A DNA stretch of 64,000 nucleotides, taken from positions 1,116,001 through 1,180,000 of the forward strand of contig NZ_CP107811.1 in assembly GCF_036346105.1 (NCBI RefSeq), read 5' to 3'. The notes beneath the pieces are model-generated. The model was not told the origin of the DNA. It made no database searches and was given only the letters and a program-made list of their open reading frames with translations. Origin of the DNA: Streptomyces sp. NBC_00539. GTDB lineage: Bacteria > Actinomycetota > Actinomycetes > Streptomycetales > Streptomycetaceae. Shown here piece by piece: positions 37,304 through 46,016 of this stretch (its first letter is position 1; every line of letters starts with the position of its first letter). The position numbers and the translations under genes are program-made.

Positions 37304-38182
37304 ATGCAGTTCCAGCAGCTCCTGTATTTCGTGGCCGTCGCCGAGACCCGGCACTTCACCCGGGCGGCGGAGCGGGTCCATGTGGCCCAGCCGTCGCTCT
37401 CGCAGCAGATCAGGGCCCTGGAGCGGGAGCTGGGGGCGGAGCTGTTCAGCCGGGCGCGGGGCAACATCGCCCTCACGGATGCGGGAGAGGCGCTGCTTCC
37501 ACTGGCCCGGCGGATCCTGGCGGACGCGGACACGGCGCGGCTGGAGGTGCAGGAGCTGGCGCAGCTGCGGCGCGGGCGGGTGCGACTGGGAGCCACGCCG
37601 AGCGTGTGTACGGGGTTGCTGCCGGACGTGCTGCGCGCCTTCCACAGGGCGCACCCGGGGATCGAGTTGCTGATCGAGGAGAGCGGTTCGCTGGATCTCG
37701 TACGGGAACTCGCGCGCGGGGTACTGGACCTGGCCTTGATCGCGCTGCCGCTTCCCCCGTCGGCGCCCGCGCTGACGACGGTGGAGCTGCTGACCGAGGA
37801 CCTGGTGGTGGTCTCGTCGACGGACCGGCCCGCGCCGGGCGGGGGGCGGCCGCTGACCGTCGCGGCGCTGCGCGAGGAGCCGATGGTGATGTTCCGGCAC
37901 GGCTACGATCTGCGGGACCTGACGGTCGCGGCCTGCCGGGCAGCGGGTTTCGAGCCGGTGTTCACGGTCGAGGGCGGCGAGATGGACGCGGTCCTCGGCT
38001 TCGTCCGTGCGGGGCTCGGTATCGCGGTGGTCCCTGCGATGGTCGTCGAGCACGGCGGCCCCGGCCTGCGCGCCACCCCGCTCGCCGGCTCCCCGCTGCG
38101 CCGCACGATCGCCCTGGCCCACCGCACGGACGTGGCTCCCCCGCGCGCGGCACGCGAACTCAAGCGGATGCTGCTCTCCTGA
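37304..38182 (+). CDS. LysR family transcriptional regulator
   Basis: A 292-residue LysR-type regulator. The N-terminal helix-turn-helix is FQQLLYFVAVAETRHFTRAA and ERVHVAQPSLSQQIRALERE; the effector domain runs from residue about 90 (RVRLGATPSVCTGLLPDVLR) to the end. I prefer ATG 37304; a GTG one codon earlier is possible. It is divergent from sdhCAB over a LysR box, so it very likely controls that operon and itself. The inducer is unknown, perhaps a C4 acid or redox signal. Confidence 0.9.
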   Translation: MQFQQLLYFVAVAETRHFTRAAERVHVAQPSLSQQIRALERELGAELFSRARGNIALTDAGEALLPLARRILADADTARLEVQELAQLRRGRVRLGATPSVCTGLLPDVLRAFHRAHPGIELLIEESGSLDLVRELARGVLDLALIALPLPPSAPALTTVELLTEDLVVVSSTDRPAPGGGRPLTVAALREEPMVMFRHGYDLRDLTVAACRAAGFEPVFTVEGGEMDAVLGFVRAGLGIAVVPAMVVEHGGPGLRATPLAGSPLRRTIALAHRTDVAPPRAARELKRMLLS

Positions 38183-38227
38183 CGCCCGCACGCACCGGCC
38201 CCGGGCCGGCTCCCGGCGCGGCGCGGG

Positions 38228-38890
38228 TCAGGACCGGCGTGGGGGCAGGGCCCGGTCGAGGCCGTCGGCCAGCATCGCGAAGGCCTGTCCGGCGTCGGCG
38301 ACGGCGGTGGGATAGGCCGCGTCGGCGCTCTGCCCGGCGGCGAGGCGGCGCCAGTTCTCGCGGCCCAGTTCCTGGCGGACGGTCACCAGGTGCTGCGCCG
38401 CCAGCCGCGCGGCGAGCGGGGCGACCTGCTCCGCCTCCAGCACCGCGGCGAGCAGCTCCACCTCGCGGGCGGTGTAGTGCGTCAGCCGGGACTCCAGGCT
38501 GGCGGTGGTGTAGAGCAGGTTCTGGAACGCGAGCACGTTCGGGTGGTCGCAGAGGCCGGTGATCGGATCGCGCGCGGCGAGCGCCGCCAGGAAGTGCGCC
38601 CGCACGGCCCCGACCGGGCTCTGCCCCGCCTCGCGGTCGCGGACGACGCGGGCGGCTTCGTCCTGGTGGTCGGCGAACCGGTCGAGCACCAGGTCTTCCT
38701 TGGTCGGGAAGTAGCGGAACAGGGTGGGTTTGGAGACCTCCGCCGCGGCGGCGACGTCGGCCACCGAAACGGCGTCGAACCCCCGCTCCATGAACAGCTC
38801 TATCGCCGTGGCCGCCAGTTGCTGCCGCGTGCGCAGCTTCTTGCTCTCGCGCAGGCCTGGTGCGCCGGTCGCGCCCGTCGTGTCTTCCAT
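38228..38890 (-). CDS. TetR family transcriptional regulator
   Basis: A 220-residue TetR-type repressor. The DNA-binding domain is at residues 18-65 (RQQLAATAIELFMERGFDAV, SVADVAAAAEVSKPTLFRYF, PTKEDLVLDR), followed by a helical ligand domain. It is divergent from an FAD monooxygenase gene with a palindrome at 38916-38941 in the 106-bp gap, the usual layout for a repressor that senses the monooxygenase substrate. No drug exporter is adjacent. Confidence 0.92.
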   Translation of the reverse strand: MEDTTGATGAPGLRESKKLRTRQQLAATAIELFMERGFDAVSVADVAAAAEVSKPTLFRYFPTKEDLVLDRFADHQDEAARVVRDREAGQSPVGAVRAHFLAALAARDPITGLCDHPNVLAFQNLLYTTASLESRLTHYTAREVELLAAVLEAEQVAPLAARLAAQHLVTVRQELGRENWRRLAAGQSADAAYPTAVADAGQAFAMLADGLDRALPPRRS

Positions 38891-38915
38891 GCCCCCGAGC
38901 GTACCACGGAGATGT

Positions 38916-38941
38916 AACTCGGTTAATTTCGTTACCGGGTT
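38916..38941. promoter_or_regulatory. candidate TetR operator
   Basis: AACTCGGT and ACCGGGTT form 8-bp arms with one mismatch around a 10-bp AT-rich spacer. A second, overlapping dyad GTAAC-N12-GTTAC spans 38914-38935. The site lies 25 bp upstream of the TetR start and 55 bp upstream of the monooxygenase. Confidence 0.5.
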
Positions 38942-38996
38942 GCTTTTTCGCTCGTCGGCGGCTTTCCTTGGACCAACGACGAGGAGAGGAACTCCC

Positions 38997-40064
38997 ATGA
39001 CCGACGTACTGATCGCGGGCTCCGGCCCCACCGGACTGACCCTGGCCTGCGACCTCGCCCTGCGCGGTGTCGCGGTCCGGGTCATCGACCAACGCGCAGC
39101 GCCGCACCGCGAATCGCGCGGCAAGGGACTGCAGCAGAGCAGCCTGGAGGTCTTCGAGGCCCTCGGCGTGGCCGGTGCCGTGACGGCCGCGGGCAGCCGG
39201 GGCGTGGTCCTGCGCAAGTACTTCGACGGCGAGCACGTCACCGACACCCCGGTCGCTGACGGCGTGCTGATCGGGCAGTGGCAGATCGAGCAGGTCCTGC
39301 GCGACCGCCTGGCCGGGCTGGGCGTGCACGTCGAATACGGCTCCGCCCTCACCGCGGTCACCCAGGACGCCGACGGCGTACGGGCGGAGCTGGCGGACGG
39401 CGGCGTGATCGCGGCCCGGTACCTCGCGGGATGCGACGGCGGGCGCAGCACCACCCGGCGCCTGCTCGGCATCCCCTTCGAGGGAAGTACCCGCGAAGAG
39501 CCGGCGATGGTTCTCGGGGACGTACTGGCGCCCGGGCTCAGCCGGGACTTCTGGCACCAGTGGTTCACCTCGGAGGGCGGCGGGATACTGCTCTGCCCCA
39601 TGCCGGGAACGGACAGCTTCCAGCTCCAGGCCGCACCCGAGCCGGACGGCGCGGGCGGCTACCTGCCACCCTCGCTGGAGGGCTTCCAGCGGATCTTCGA
39701 CCGGTGCGCCCGGGTGCCCGGGATCCGGCTTGCCGACGCCACCTGGCTGTCCAGCTGGCGGGTCAACGTACGGGTGGCTGCCCGCATGCGGGAAGGGCGG
39801 GCCTTCCTCGCCGGGGATGCGGCGCACGTCCACCCCATAGCCGGCGGACTGGGCATGAACACCGGCATCCAGGATGCGGCCGCCCTCGCCCGGACGCTGG
39901 CCGCCGCGCTCGCCGAGCCGGGCCGGCCGGACCTGCTGGAGACGTACGAGGCGGAGCGGCTGCCGGCGGCCGCGGAGGTCGTGGCCGACACGGAGCGGCG
40001 GTGGGACCGGGTCGTGGACGCCGTCCGCACGCCCGGCCGGGGGACGGAGGTGGGACGGGACTGA
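38997..40064 (+). CDS. FAD-dependent aromatic monooxygenase, short form
   Basis: A 355-residue flavin monooxygenase of the PheA/TfdB/Rox-like group. Motifs: GxGxxG at LIAGSGPTGLTLACDLALRG (residues 5-24), the DG motif GCDGGRSTTRRLLG, and the GD motif LAGDAAHVHPIAGGLGMNTG. Family members are usually 400-550 residues; this one ends soon after the FAD domain and lacks the C-terminal thioredoxin-like domain. GAGGAGAGG precedes the ATG. Regulation by the divergent TetR protein is likely. It probably hydroxylates an aromatic compound such as an antibiotic or phenol. Confidence 0.87.
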   Translation: MTDVLIAGSGPTGLTLACDLALRGVAVRVIDQRAAPHRESRGKGLQQSSLEVFEALGVAGAVTAAGSRGVVLRKYFDGEHVTDTPVADGVLIGQWQIEQVLRDRLAGLGVHVEYGSALTAVTQDADGVRAELADGGVIAARYLAGCDGGRSTTRRLLGIPFEGSTREEPAMVLGDVLAPGLSRDFWHQWFTSEGGGILLCPMPGTDSFQLQAAPEPDGAGGYLPPSLEGFQRIFDRCARVPGIRLADATWLSSWRVNVRVAARMREGRAFLAGDAAHVHPIAGGLGMNTGIQDAAALARTLAAALAEPGRPDLLETYEAERLPAAAEVVADTERRWDRVVDAVRTPGRGTEVGRD

Positions 40065-40124
40065 CCCCGCACCTCGGCCCCGCTCCCTCGGACCGCTGTG
40101 ACGCGGCTGAGGCTCCGGGCCCCC

Positions 40125-40146
40125 GGTCCCGACCCGGCTCGGGACC
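40125..40146. terminator. hairpin between convergent genes
   Basis: GGTCCCGA and TCGGGACC form a perfect 8-bp stem around a 6-nt loop, between the monooxygenase stop and the stop of the opposing c-di-GMP enzyme gene. Confidence 0.5.
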
Positions 40147-40156
40147 CGAGTGCGCG

Positions 40157-42442
40157 TCAGGAGTGCGTGGGCACGGCGTCCGAGAGGGACAGCGCGTAGA
40201 TCCGGTCCGGAGAGCCGGGGCGCGCGTAGTACCAGCCCTGGGCCGTGTCGCAGCCGAGGTCGCGGAGCTGGGCCGCCTGGACGCCGGTCTCCACGCCCTC
40301 GACGGTGACGGCGAGTTCGAGGCTGTGGGCCAGTGCGACGATGCCTTCCACGATCTTGAGGTCGACAGGATTGGCCGGCTGCTGCTGCATCCCCTGCGTG
40401 AACGAGCGGTCCAGCTTGAGCACGCTGACCGGCAGGCGGCGCAGGTTGGCCAGGTTGGAATAGCCCGTGCCGAAGTCGTCCAGGGCGATGTCCACGCCGA
40501 GGGCGGCGAGCCGGCGCAGCGGTTCGAGCAGTTCGTCGTCGGCGCCGATCAGCGCCGACTCGGTGACCTCCAGGCACAGCGTGCCCGGGGCGAGGCCGGA
40601 GGCCTCCAGGACGCGGACGGTGTCGGCGACCAGGCCGGGATGGTGCAGCTGCGTCGGCGACAGGTTGACGTTGATGCGCAGGGAGGAGCCCGCGTGCTGG
40701 CGCTGCCAGTTGCAGGCCTGGCGCACGGACTCTTCGAGGACCCACCGGCCGAGGGGCACGATCAGCCCCGTGCGCTCGGCGAGCGGGATGAAACGGTCAG
40801 GTCCCAGCACCCCGTACTGCGGGTGCGACCAGCGCACCAGCGCCTCCGCCCCGTGCACGCTGCCGTCGTGCATGTGCACCAGCGGCTGGTACTCGATGAA
40901 GAACTCGCCGCGCTCCAGGGCCGCGGGCAGCGCGTTGGTCAGGCCGTGCCGGGTGATGGCGCGGGCGTCGGCCTCCTCGTCGGCGAACTCGAAGCGGTTG
41001 CCGCCCGCCGCCTTGGCCCGGTACATCGTGATGTCGGCGCTGCGCAGCACCTCCGCCGGGGTCCGTTCGCCCGCCGGGCCCTCGACGATGCCGATGCTGC
41101 CCCGGACCGTCAGCTCCCGCCCCTCCAGCCGGATCGGGGTGGACAGTGCGGACAGGACCCGGACCGCCAGTTCGGTGACGTTCTCCTCGGTGTCGTGGCC
41201 GGTGGTCAGCGCCACGAACTCGTCGCCGCCGAGCCGTGCGACGACCTCGCCCGGTCCCGTGGCGCAGCTCTGGAGCCGGTCGGCGACCTCCACCAGCAGC
41301 CGGTCGCCCGCCGAGTGCCCCAGGCTGTCATTGACCGCCTTGAACCCGTCGAGGTCCAGGTAGCACAGGCCGAAGCGGGGCCCGCCGGCCCCGCTCAGGG
41401 CCTTCTCCAGCCGCTCGAAGAACAGCGTCCGGTTGGGCAGGCCCGTCAGGGCGTCGTGGGTGGCCTCGTAGCGCAGCCGCAGGTTCAGCAGCCGGCGTTC
41501 GGTGGTGTCCTCCATCAGGGCCAGCTGGTACTGCGGGCGGCCTTCCGCGTCCCGCAGCAGCGACACCGTCAGGTTGGTCCACAGGACGGTCCCGTCGTTG
41601 CGGTAGTAGGGCTTCTCCACCCGGTAGTGCTCGCGTTCCCCGCGGACGAGTTCCCCGTACATCCGCCAGACGTGCGGGGTGTCGTCGGGGTGGCCCCACT
41701 CGCTGACGTTGCGGCTGCGGACGTGTCCTTCGAGGCCGCCGAACATCTGGAGCAGCGTGTCGTTGACCTCCAGGACGTTGCCTTCGAGGTCGGCGATGCC
41801 GATCCCGATGGCCGCCCCTTCGAAGACGGCCCGGAAGCGTTCCTCGCTGGCGTGCAGTGCCTGCTGGGCGTCGGCGCGGGCGGTCAGCGCGGAGCGGGCG
41901 ATGGCCTCCTGCTCCTTGAGCGTGCGCTCGCGCAGGGCCCGGGCGAAGCCGGCCGCGATGCCGTGCTGGAGCCGGGCGCAGCGGGACCGGTACTCCTCGG
42001 TGCTCTCCGCCCCGGCGCCGTCGGGGCCGCAGTACAGCACCAGGTACGACTCGACGACCCCCAGGGTTCCGGCGAGGGCCTCGGGGTCGGTGCAGTGCAC
42101 GGCGACGAGTTCGGCGCCCACCCGCTGGGCGGGCGAGGCGTCGAAGGGCCGGGCGTGCAGGGCCTCGGTGAGCGTGCGGGTCAGCGGGACCAGGTGCCGT
42201 TCGAACTCGGGGCGGGTCAGCGAGGTCGCCGTGACGGGGAAGATGGCCCGGCCCCAGATGGTCGCGAAACGCGCGATCCGGTCCTCCAGCCCGCTGTGCT
42301 GCTCCCGCACGGCCGCCCGGCCCGCATGCGGGCCGGGCGGCGTGTCGCGGGCCGAGGTGTCCTTCGGCGTCACGGTCCCGGCCTCCGGTGGACGGGCCGG
42401 GCTCGGGCTGACGGGCGGTGGGGTCGGGGCCGGGAGTCTCAC
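40157..42442 (-). CDS. rmdA: RmdA-like PAS-GGDEF-EAL c-di-GMP enzyme
   Basis: A 761-residue soluble protein: helical N-terminus, PAS/PAC at about 200-320 (SEERFRAVFEGAAIGIGIAD), GGDEF at about 325-490 with intact RLGGDEFVAL, and EAL at about 500-755 with intact HGAEALVRW, DDFGTGYSN and VEGVET motifs. It has no membrane segment. The inhibitory RxxD site before GGDEF is absent. Both making and breaking of cyclic di-GMP look possible; the architecture and neighbours recall S. coelicolor RmdA (SCO0928), a phosphodiesterase acting on development. The GTG start overlaps the stop of the upstream methyltransferase gene by 4 nt, so its level is tied to that gene. Confidence 0.85.
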   Translation of the reverse strand: MRLPAPTPPPVSPSPARPPEAGTVTPKDTSARDTPPGPHAGRAAVREQHSGLEDRIARFATIWGRAIFPVTATSLTRPEFERHLVPLTRTLTEALHARPFDASPAQRVGAELVAVHCTDPEALAGTLGVVESYLVLYCGPDGAGAESTEEYRSRCARLQHGIAAGFARALRERTLKEQEAIARSALTARADAQQALHASEERFRAVFEGAAIGIGIADLEGNVLEVNDTLLQMFGGLEGHVRSRNVSEWGHPDDTPHVWRMYGELVRGEREHYRVEKPYYRNDGTVLWTNLTVSLLRDAEGRPQYQLALMEDTTERRLLNLRLRYEATHDALTGLPNRTLFFERLEKALSGAGGPRFGLCYLDLDGFKAVNDSLGHSAGDRLLVEVADRLQSCATGPGEVVARLGGDEFVALTTGHDTEENVTELAVRVLSALSTPIRLEGRELTVRGSIGIVEGPAGERTPAEVLRSADITMYRAKAAGGNRFEFADEEADARAITRHGLTNALPAALERGEFFIEYQPLVHMHDGSVHGAEALVRWSHPQYGVLGPDRFIPLAERTGLIVPLGRWVLEESVRQACNWQRQHAGSSLRINVNLSPTQLHHPGLVADTVRVLEASGLAPGTLCLEVTESALIGADDELLEPLRRLAALGVDIALDDFGTGYSNLANLRRLPVSVLKLDRSFTQGMQQQPANPVDLKIVEGIVALAHSLELAVTVEGVETGVQAAQLRDLGCDTAQGWYYARPGSPDRIYALSLSDAVPTHS

Positions 42443-43269
42443 GCCTTGCGTCCCACACCGGCGAAGCCCGAGAAGGCGAACGGGTCCTCCGGCGTGTCAC
42501 CGTCCGCAGGGGTTTCGGTGCGGTCCGGGCGCCAGTCCGGCATCGACACCAGACCCGGTTCCAGCAGTTCGAACCCGTCGAAGAAGCGGGTGATCTCCTC
42601 GCGCGTGCGCATGACGAGGGGGTTGCGGATGTCCCGGTAGACGCCGACGGCCCCGACCGCGACGTCTTCGGAGAGCGGGATGCCCTCGTAGGAGGCGTGC
42701 GTGAGGATCAGCATGCTGCCCGGGGCGAGCGCGTCACGCAGCTCGGCGACGGCGGCGTACGGGTCGTCGGAGTCCTCCAGGAAGTGCAGGACGGCGACGA
42801 GCAGCAGGGCAACGGGACGGCTGGGGTCCAGCAGCCGGGCGACTTCCGGGGCGCCCAGGATGTCCTGCGGCTTGCGCAGGTCGGCGGAGACGACGCCGGT
42901 GCGGTCGTCACCGGCCAGGACGGCCTGGCTGTGCGCGACGGCGACCGGATCGTGGTCGACGTAGACGACACGGGCCTCGGAGGTGGCCTGGCGGGCGACC
43001 TCGTGGACGTTGCCGAAGGTCGGGATGCCGGAGCCGATGTCGAGGAACTGGGTGACGCCCTCGGCGACGGCGTGGCGCACGGCGCGGCGCATGAACGCCC
43101 GGTTGGCCTGCATGATCTTGGGAAGCCCCGGCAGGAATTCCATGGCGCGGCGGGCCGCCTGACGGTCGACCTCGAAGTTGTGCGAGCCGCCCAGGTAGTA
43201 ATCGTAGATGCGGGACACGCTCGGCACCGATATGTCGATGCCTGGCGGGGCCCAGGCGGGGCGCTCCAT
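42439..43269 (-). CDS. DUF574-type SAM-dependent methyltransferase
   Basis: A 276-residue protein of the large actinobacterial DUF574 methyltransferase group. Typical motifs are IDISVPSVSRIYDYYLGGSH at the start, FLDIGSGIPTFGNVHEVAR for SAM, VVYVDHDPVAVAHSQAVL, and a late GVYRDIRNPLVMRTREEI. Substrates are unknown for the family. The ATG at 43269 has GGAG 6 nt upstream; longer starts at 43356 and 43410 lack similarity. It is first in a two-gene unit with the RmdA-like gene (GTGA overlap), hinting at a link to c-di-GMP signalling. Confidence 0.85.
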   Translation of the reverse strand: MERPAWAPPGIDISVPSVSRIYDYYLGGSHNFEVDRQAARRAMEFLPGLPKIMQANRAFMRRAVRHAVAEGVTQFLDIGSGIPTFGNVHEVARQATSEARVVYVDHDPVAVAHSQAVLAGDDRTGVVSADLRKPQDILGAPEVARLLDPSRPVALLLVAVLHFLEDSDDPYAAVAELRDALAPGSMLILTHASYEGIPLSEDVAVGAVGVYRDIRNPLVMRTREEITRFFDGFELLEPGLVSMPDWRPDRTETPADGDTPEDPFAFSGFAGVGRKA

Positions 43270-43597
43270 CGGGGTCTCCAAGCCGTAGTCGTGCCGTGGT
43301 CCGGTCCGCGGTCGGTCGGGAACCGGACTCCTGTCCGAGCCGAATGTACTGATCATTGGCCAACGGAGCGAGTAAAAGCGGAAATTGGCGATCCGTTCTT
43401 GGTCACACACCTAACCCGGGCGGGGGTCACAGCGCCCTACATGACAGAAACCGACAAATACCTTTTGAGAATTGACCGGACTGTCATGGAAGACGCTCAA
43501 AAGCTGGCTCAAACCACTACGGTCCGAACTCCGCCCGTTCAGGCGAACCCGGGCCGACGCCCGCGTGCGCAGGCGCGCGCGGGCCCATGCTCCCGGG

Positions 43598-44293
43598 GTG
43601 AACAGAGCATGTGCCCGGCGCCTGCTGGCGGTACCGGTCCTGGTGTGGGCGGCGATGTCCGCCACACCGGCCGTGGCCGATAGCCGCGCCCACACGTCGA
43701 TCGACCCGTGGGACGGCGCGGGACCCGCCGGGGTGTCCGCGGCCGCCCACAGCGGCTGGGCGGTGGCCGGCCGGGGTGGCGGACATCACGGAGACGGCCG
43801 CGCAGACGGCCACGGAAACGGTCCGGCAGACGGCCACGGAAGCGGACACGGAGACGGGCACGACGGCCACGGCTGGGGCCACCACCACCACTGCCCGCCA
43901 CCCCCTCCGCCGCCCTGCCCCCCGAAGCCGACCCCGCCACCGACCCCGACGCCCACCCCTACGCCGACTCCCCCACCGCCTCCCCCCTCCCCGAAACCCA
44001 CGCCGCCACCACCGAAACCCACCCCGCCGCCGCCCGCGCCGCCGAAGCCCGCGCCGCCACCCCCACCCGTGGCCGCCGCGCACCCCGCGCCGCCCCCGCC
44101 CGAACCGGCCCCGGAGCCGGAGCCCACTCCCCCGCCGAGGGTGACGCCCCCGCCCGCCCCCAAGCCGGTGGCCCGTCCCGCGTACCACACGCCGTCCCGC
44201 AAACCGCCCGCACACCACATCTCGCCGGTCACCTTCACGCTCATGACCGCGGCCCCCGCGGTGCTCGCGATCGTCGCGCTGCGCCCCCGCTAG
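43598..44293 (+). CDS. secreted His/Gly-rich and polyproline protein with C-terminal membrane segment
   Basis: A 231-residue protein of low complexity. The GTG at 43598 gives a signal peptide (VNRACARRLLAVPVLVWAAM, then SATPAVADS). Residues about 60-100 are a Gly/His/Asp ladder with over 15 histidines, ending in a Cys; 100-195 are a polyproline stalk of P-x-P-x repeats; a hydrophobic segment (FTLMTAAPAVLAIVAL) and Arg end the chain. This is the shape of a wall-spanning, metal-binding surface protein. The start is uncertain: a frame from 43472 is open, but the signal peptide favours 43598. The DUF4239 gene follows 30 bp later. Confidence 0.65.
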   Translation: MNRACARRLLAVPVLVWAAMSATPAVADSRAHTSIDPWDGAGPAGVSAAAHSGWAVAGRGGGHHGDGRADGHGNGPADGHGSGHGDGHDGHGWGHHHHCPPPPPPPCPPKPTPPPTPTPTPTPTPPPPPPSPKPTPPPPKPTPPPPAPPKPAPPPPPVAAAHPAPPPPEPAPEPEPTPPPRVTPPPAPKPVARPAYHTPSRKPPAHHISPVTFTLMTAAPAVLAIVALRPR

Positions 44294-44323
44294 GCCCACC
44301 CCCATCCCTTGTTTGGAGTCATC

Positions 44324-45094
44324 GTGTCGGAATGGCTCGTCCTGTCCCTGGCGATGGCCGCGGCCTGCGCCGTGGTGTTGACCATCGCCTTCTTCAACCA
44401 CCGCCGGATCAGCGAGGACGACGATCCCAACGAGACCCCGGACGTCATCGAGTACATGACGATGATGATCGGGGTGATCTACGCGATCGTCCTCGGCCTG
44501 GCGATCGCCGGCGTCTGGGAGGGCCGCGGGGCCGCCCAGGAGTACGTGCGCCAGGAGTCCCAGGCCCTGCACGAGATCAGCGTCCGCTCCGAGGTCTATC
44601 CCGCCGATGTCCGCAAGACCATCCGCTCGGACGTCGACGCGTACGTGACGTACGTGGTGGACACCGAATGGAAGGAGATGGCCGACCACGGCGAGATCAC
44701 CGACCGCAGCGGACAACTGCTGGAACGCATCCGCCGGGACGTCACGGACTACGAGCCGAAGACCGACCACGAGGGGCAGGCGTACCAGCCGCTGGTCGAC
44801 CAGGTCGCGGCGGTGGACGACGCCCGCAACGCCCGCGGCCAGAGCGCCCAGGCCACCATGCCCGGCGTGGTGTGGTTCGGCCTGATCGTGGGGGCGCTCG
44901 TGACGGTGGGCCTGATCTTCACCCTCCAGATCCGGCGCTCGTTCCGGGAACTGCTGCTGGCGGGGCTGTTCAGCGCGCTGATCGCCTTCCTGCTGTTCCT
45001 GATCTGGGACTTCGACGCGCCCTTCGGACGGGGCATCGCGGCCACCGCCGAGCCCTTCTTCGCGCAGTTCCCGCACCTGGGGCTGAGCGACTGA
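44324..45094 (+). CDS. DUF4239-like membrane protein
   Basis: A 256-residue membrane protein with two N-terminal helices (WLVLSLAMAAACAVVLTIAF and YMTMMIGVIYAIVLGLAIAG), a soluble helical middle and two C-terminal helices (VVWFGLIVGALVTVGLIF, LLLAGLFSALIAFLLFLIWD). The pattern and the ARGQSAQATMPGVVW linker fit the DUF4239/bestrophin-like group, possibly a channel-like fold; no function is proven. The GTG at 44324 has GGAG 7 nt upstream; a TTG at 44309 is weaker. It is close behind the His/Pro-rich gene and ends before a strong terminator. Confidence 0.8.
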   Translation: MSEWLVLSLAMAAACAVVLTIAFFNHRRISEDDDPNETPDVIEYMTMMIGVIYAIVLGLAIAGVWEGRGAAQEYVRQESQALHEISVRSEVYPADVRKTIRSDVDAYVTYVVDTEWKEMADHGEITDRSGQLLERIRRDVTDYEPKTDHEGQAYQPLVDQVAAVDDARNARGQSAQATMPGVVWFGLIVGALVTVGLIFTLQIRRSFRELLLAGLFSALIAFLLFLIWDFDAPFGRGIAATAEPFFAQFPHLGLSD

Positions 45095-45135
45095 GCGCCT
45101 CGGGCGTCCCGAGAGGTGCAGCCGGCCACCCGGTA

Positions 45136-45164
45136 AACCGGGGACGGGGCCCCCGTCCCCGGTT
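45136..45164 (+). terminator. hairpin terminator after DUF4239 gene
   Basis: AACCGGGGACGGGG and CCCCGTCCCCGGTT are exact complements around a single base, giving about a 12-bp stem with a short loop, 41 bp after the stop codon. It ends just before the promoter of the next surface protein gene. Confidence 0.75.
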
Positions 45165-45179
45165 CGGCCCATCGTTGTG

Positions 45180-45229
45180 ACCCGTTCGCCCGTTCCTGAT
45201 CGCGGGCACCCGGGCCCCGGCCTAGCGTG
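45180..45229 (+). promoter_or_regulatory. shared promoter block, copy 1 (surface protein gene)
   Basis: ACCCGTTCGCCCGT then NCCNGATCGC, followed 43 bp from its start by TAGCGTG (-10-like TAGCGT at 45223-45228). The same block recurs before the sortase gene at 46763-46812 with 22 of the first 24 bases identical and the TAGCGTG at the same distance. It lies 78-127 bp upstream of the ATG at 45307. Confidence 0.6.
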
Positions 45230-45306
45230 ACGGACGTCGAGGCGCACGTCCTTCCACGTGCGGAAACCATTCCGCGGCTGCTCCTCGGGGATCCGGAGAA
45301 TCACTC

Positions 45307-45912
45307 ATGGGTGCGATACGCAGCTCCGCCACAGCCCTGCTGAGCGCCGGCGCCACCGGCGTCGTCCTCGCGCTCGGCCCGGCGGGCACCAGTGCCGCCA
45401 CCGCGGCCGAGGCCCAGCCGGTCACCTCGTTCGCCTTCGCCATCACCCCCTCCACGGTCGCCCCCGGCGGCCAGGTGGTGCTCTCCGTCAGCGGCTGCAA
45501 CTCCGCCTTCGCCACCTCCTCGTCCGGCGTCTTCGACACCGTGAGCATCGCGCGCGGCCAGACCGCCCGGGTCACCGTCGACCGGGACGCCCGGCCCGGG
45601 GCGCTGTACTCCGTCACCTTCACCTGCAACGGCGAGACCGGTTCGGCCGACCTGACCATCGCCGGTGGTACGAGCCGTCCCACCACGAGTTCGACCGTCG
45701 GTCCCCCGCGCCGCCTCCCCTTGCCGCCCACGGCCCCCACGGCCCCCGCGGCCCCCGCCTCCGGCACCGCCACCCTCGGCGTGCGGGGCGGCCTCGGCGG
45801 CAGTGTGGCCGGGATGGACCTCCTGGAGTTCGGCGTCGGCGCCGGCTTCGTGCTGGCCGCCGTGGCCGGTACGGGCTACGTACTGCGCCGCCGCTCCTCG
45901 CGCGGCCACTGA
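45307..45912 (+). CDS. secreted Ig-like surface protein with GGLGGS/membrane/Arg tail (putative sortase F substrate)
   Basis: A 201-residue protein: signal peptide (about 1-35), an Ig-like beta domain at 36-120 with two cysteines (SVSGCNSAF, TFTCNGETG), a Pro/Thr linker, then GVRGGLGGSVAG, a membrane segment (FGVGAGFVLAAVAGTGYVL) and RRRSSRGH. This layout is that of sortase-anchored proteins, but LPXTG is missing. It is paralogous to the opposing protein at 46017-46529 in every part. Its promoter block matches that of the class F sortase gene 1 kb away. It may be linked to the wall by that sortase through a non-standard motif, or simply stay membrane-anchored. Confidence 0.78.
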   Translation: MGAIRSSATALLSAGATGVVLALGPAGTSAATAAEAQPVTSFAFAITPSTVAPGGQVVLSVSGCNSAFATSSSGVFDTVSIARGQTARVTVDRDARPGALYSVTFTCNGETGSADLTIAGGTSRPTTSSTVGPPRRLPLPPTAPTAPAAPASGTATLGVRGGLGGSVAGMDLLEFGVGAGFVLAAVAGTGYVLRRRSSRGH

Positions 45913-45951
45913 CCGTGGCGGACGTCCCTGCCGAGCGGCGGGAAACCCACG

Positions 45952-45981
45952 CGCCCCGAGCCCTCGTCAGGACTCGGGGCG
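45952..45981. terminator. bidirectional hairpin between the two surface protein genes
   Basis: A perfect 9-bp stem (CGCCCCGAG with CTCGGGGCG) encloses a 12-nt loop that can pair further (CCT/AGG), between the convergent paralogues. Confidence 0.6.
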
Positions 45982-46016
45982 ACCGCGGTGCCGGGCTGAC
46001 CGTGGAGGTCGGCCGG

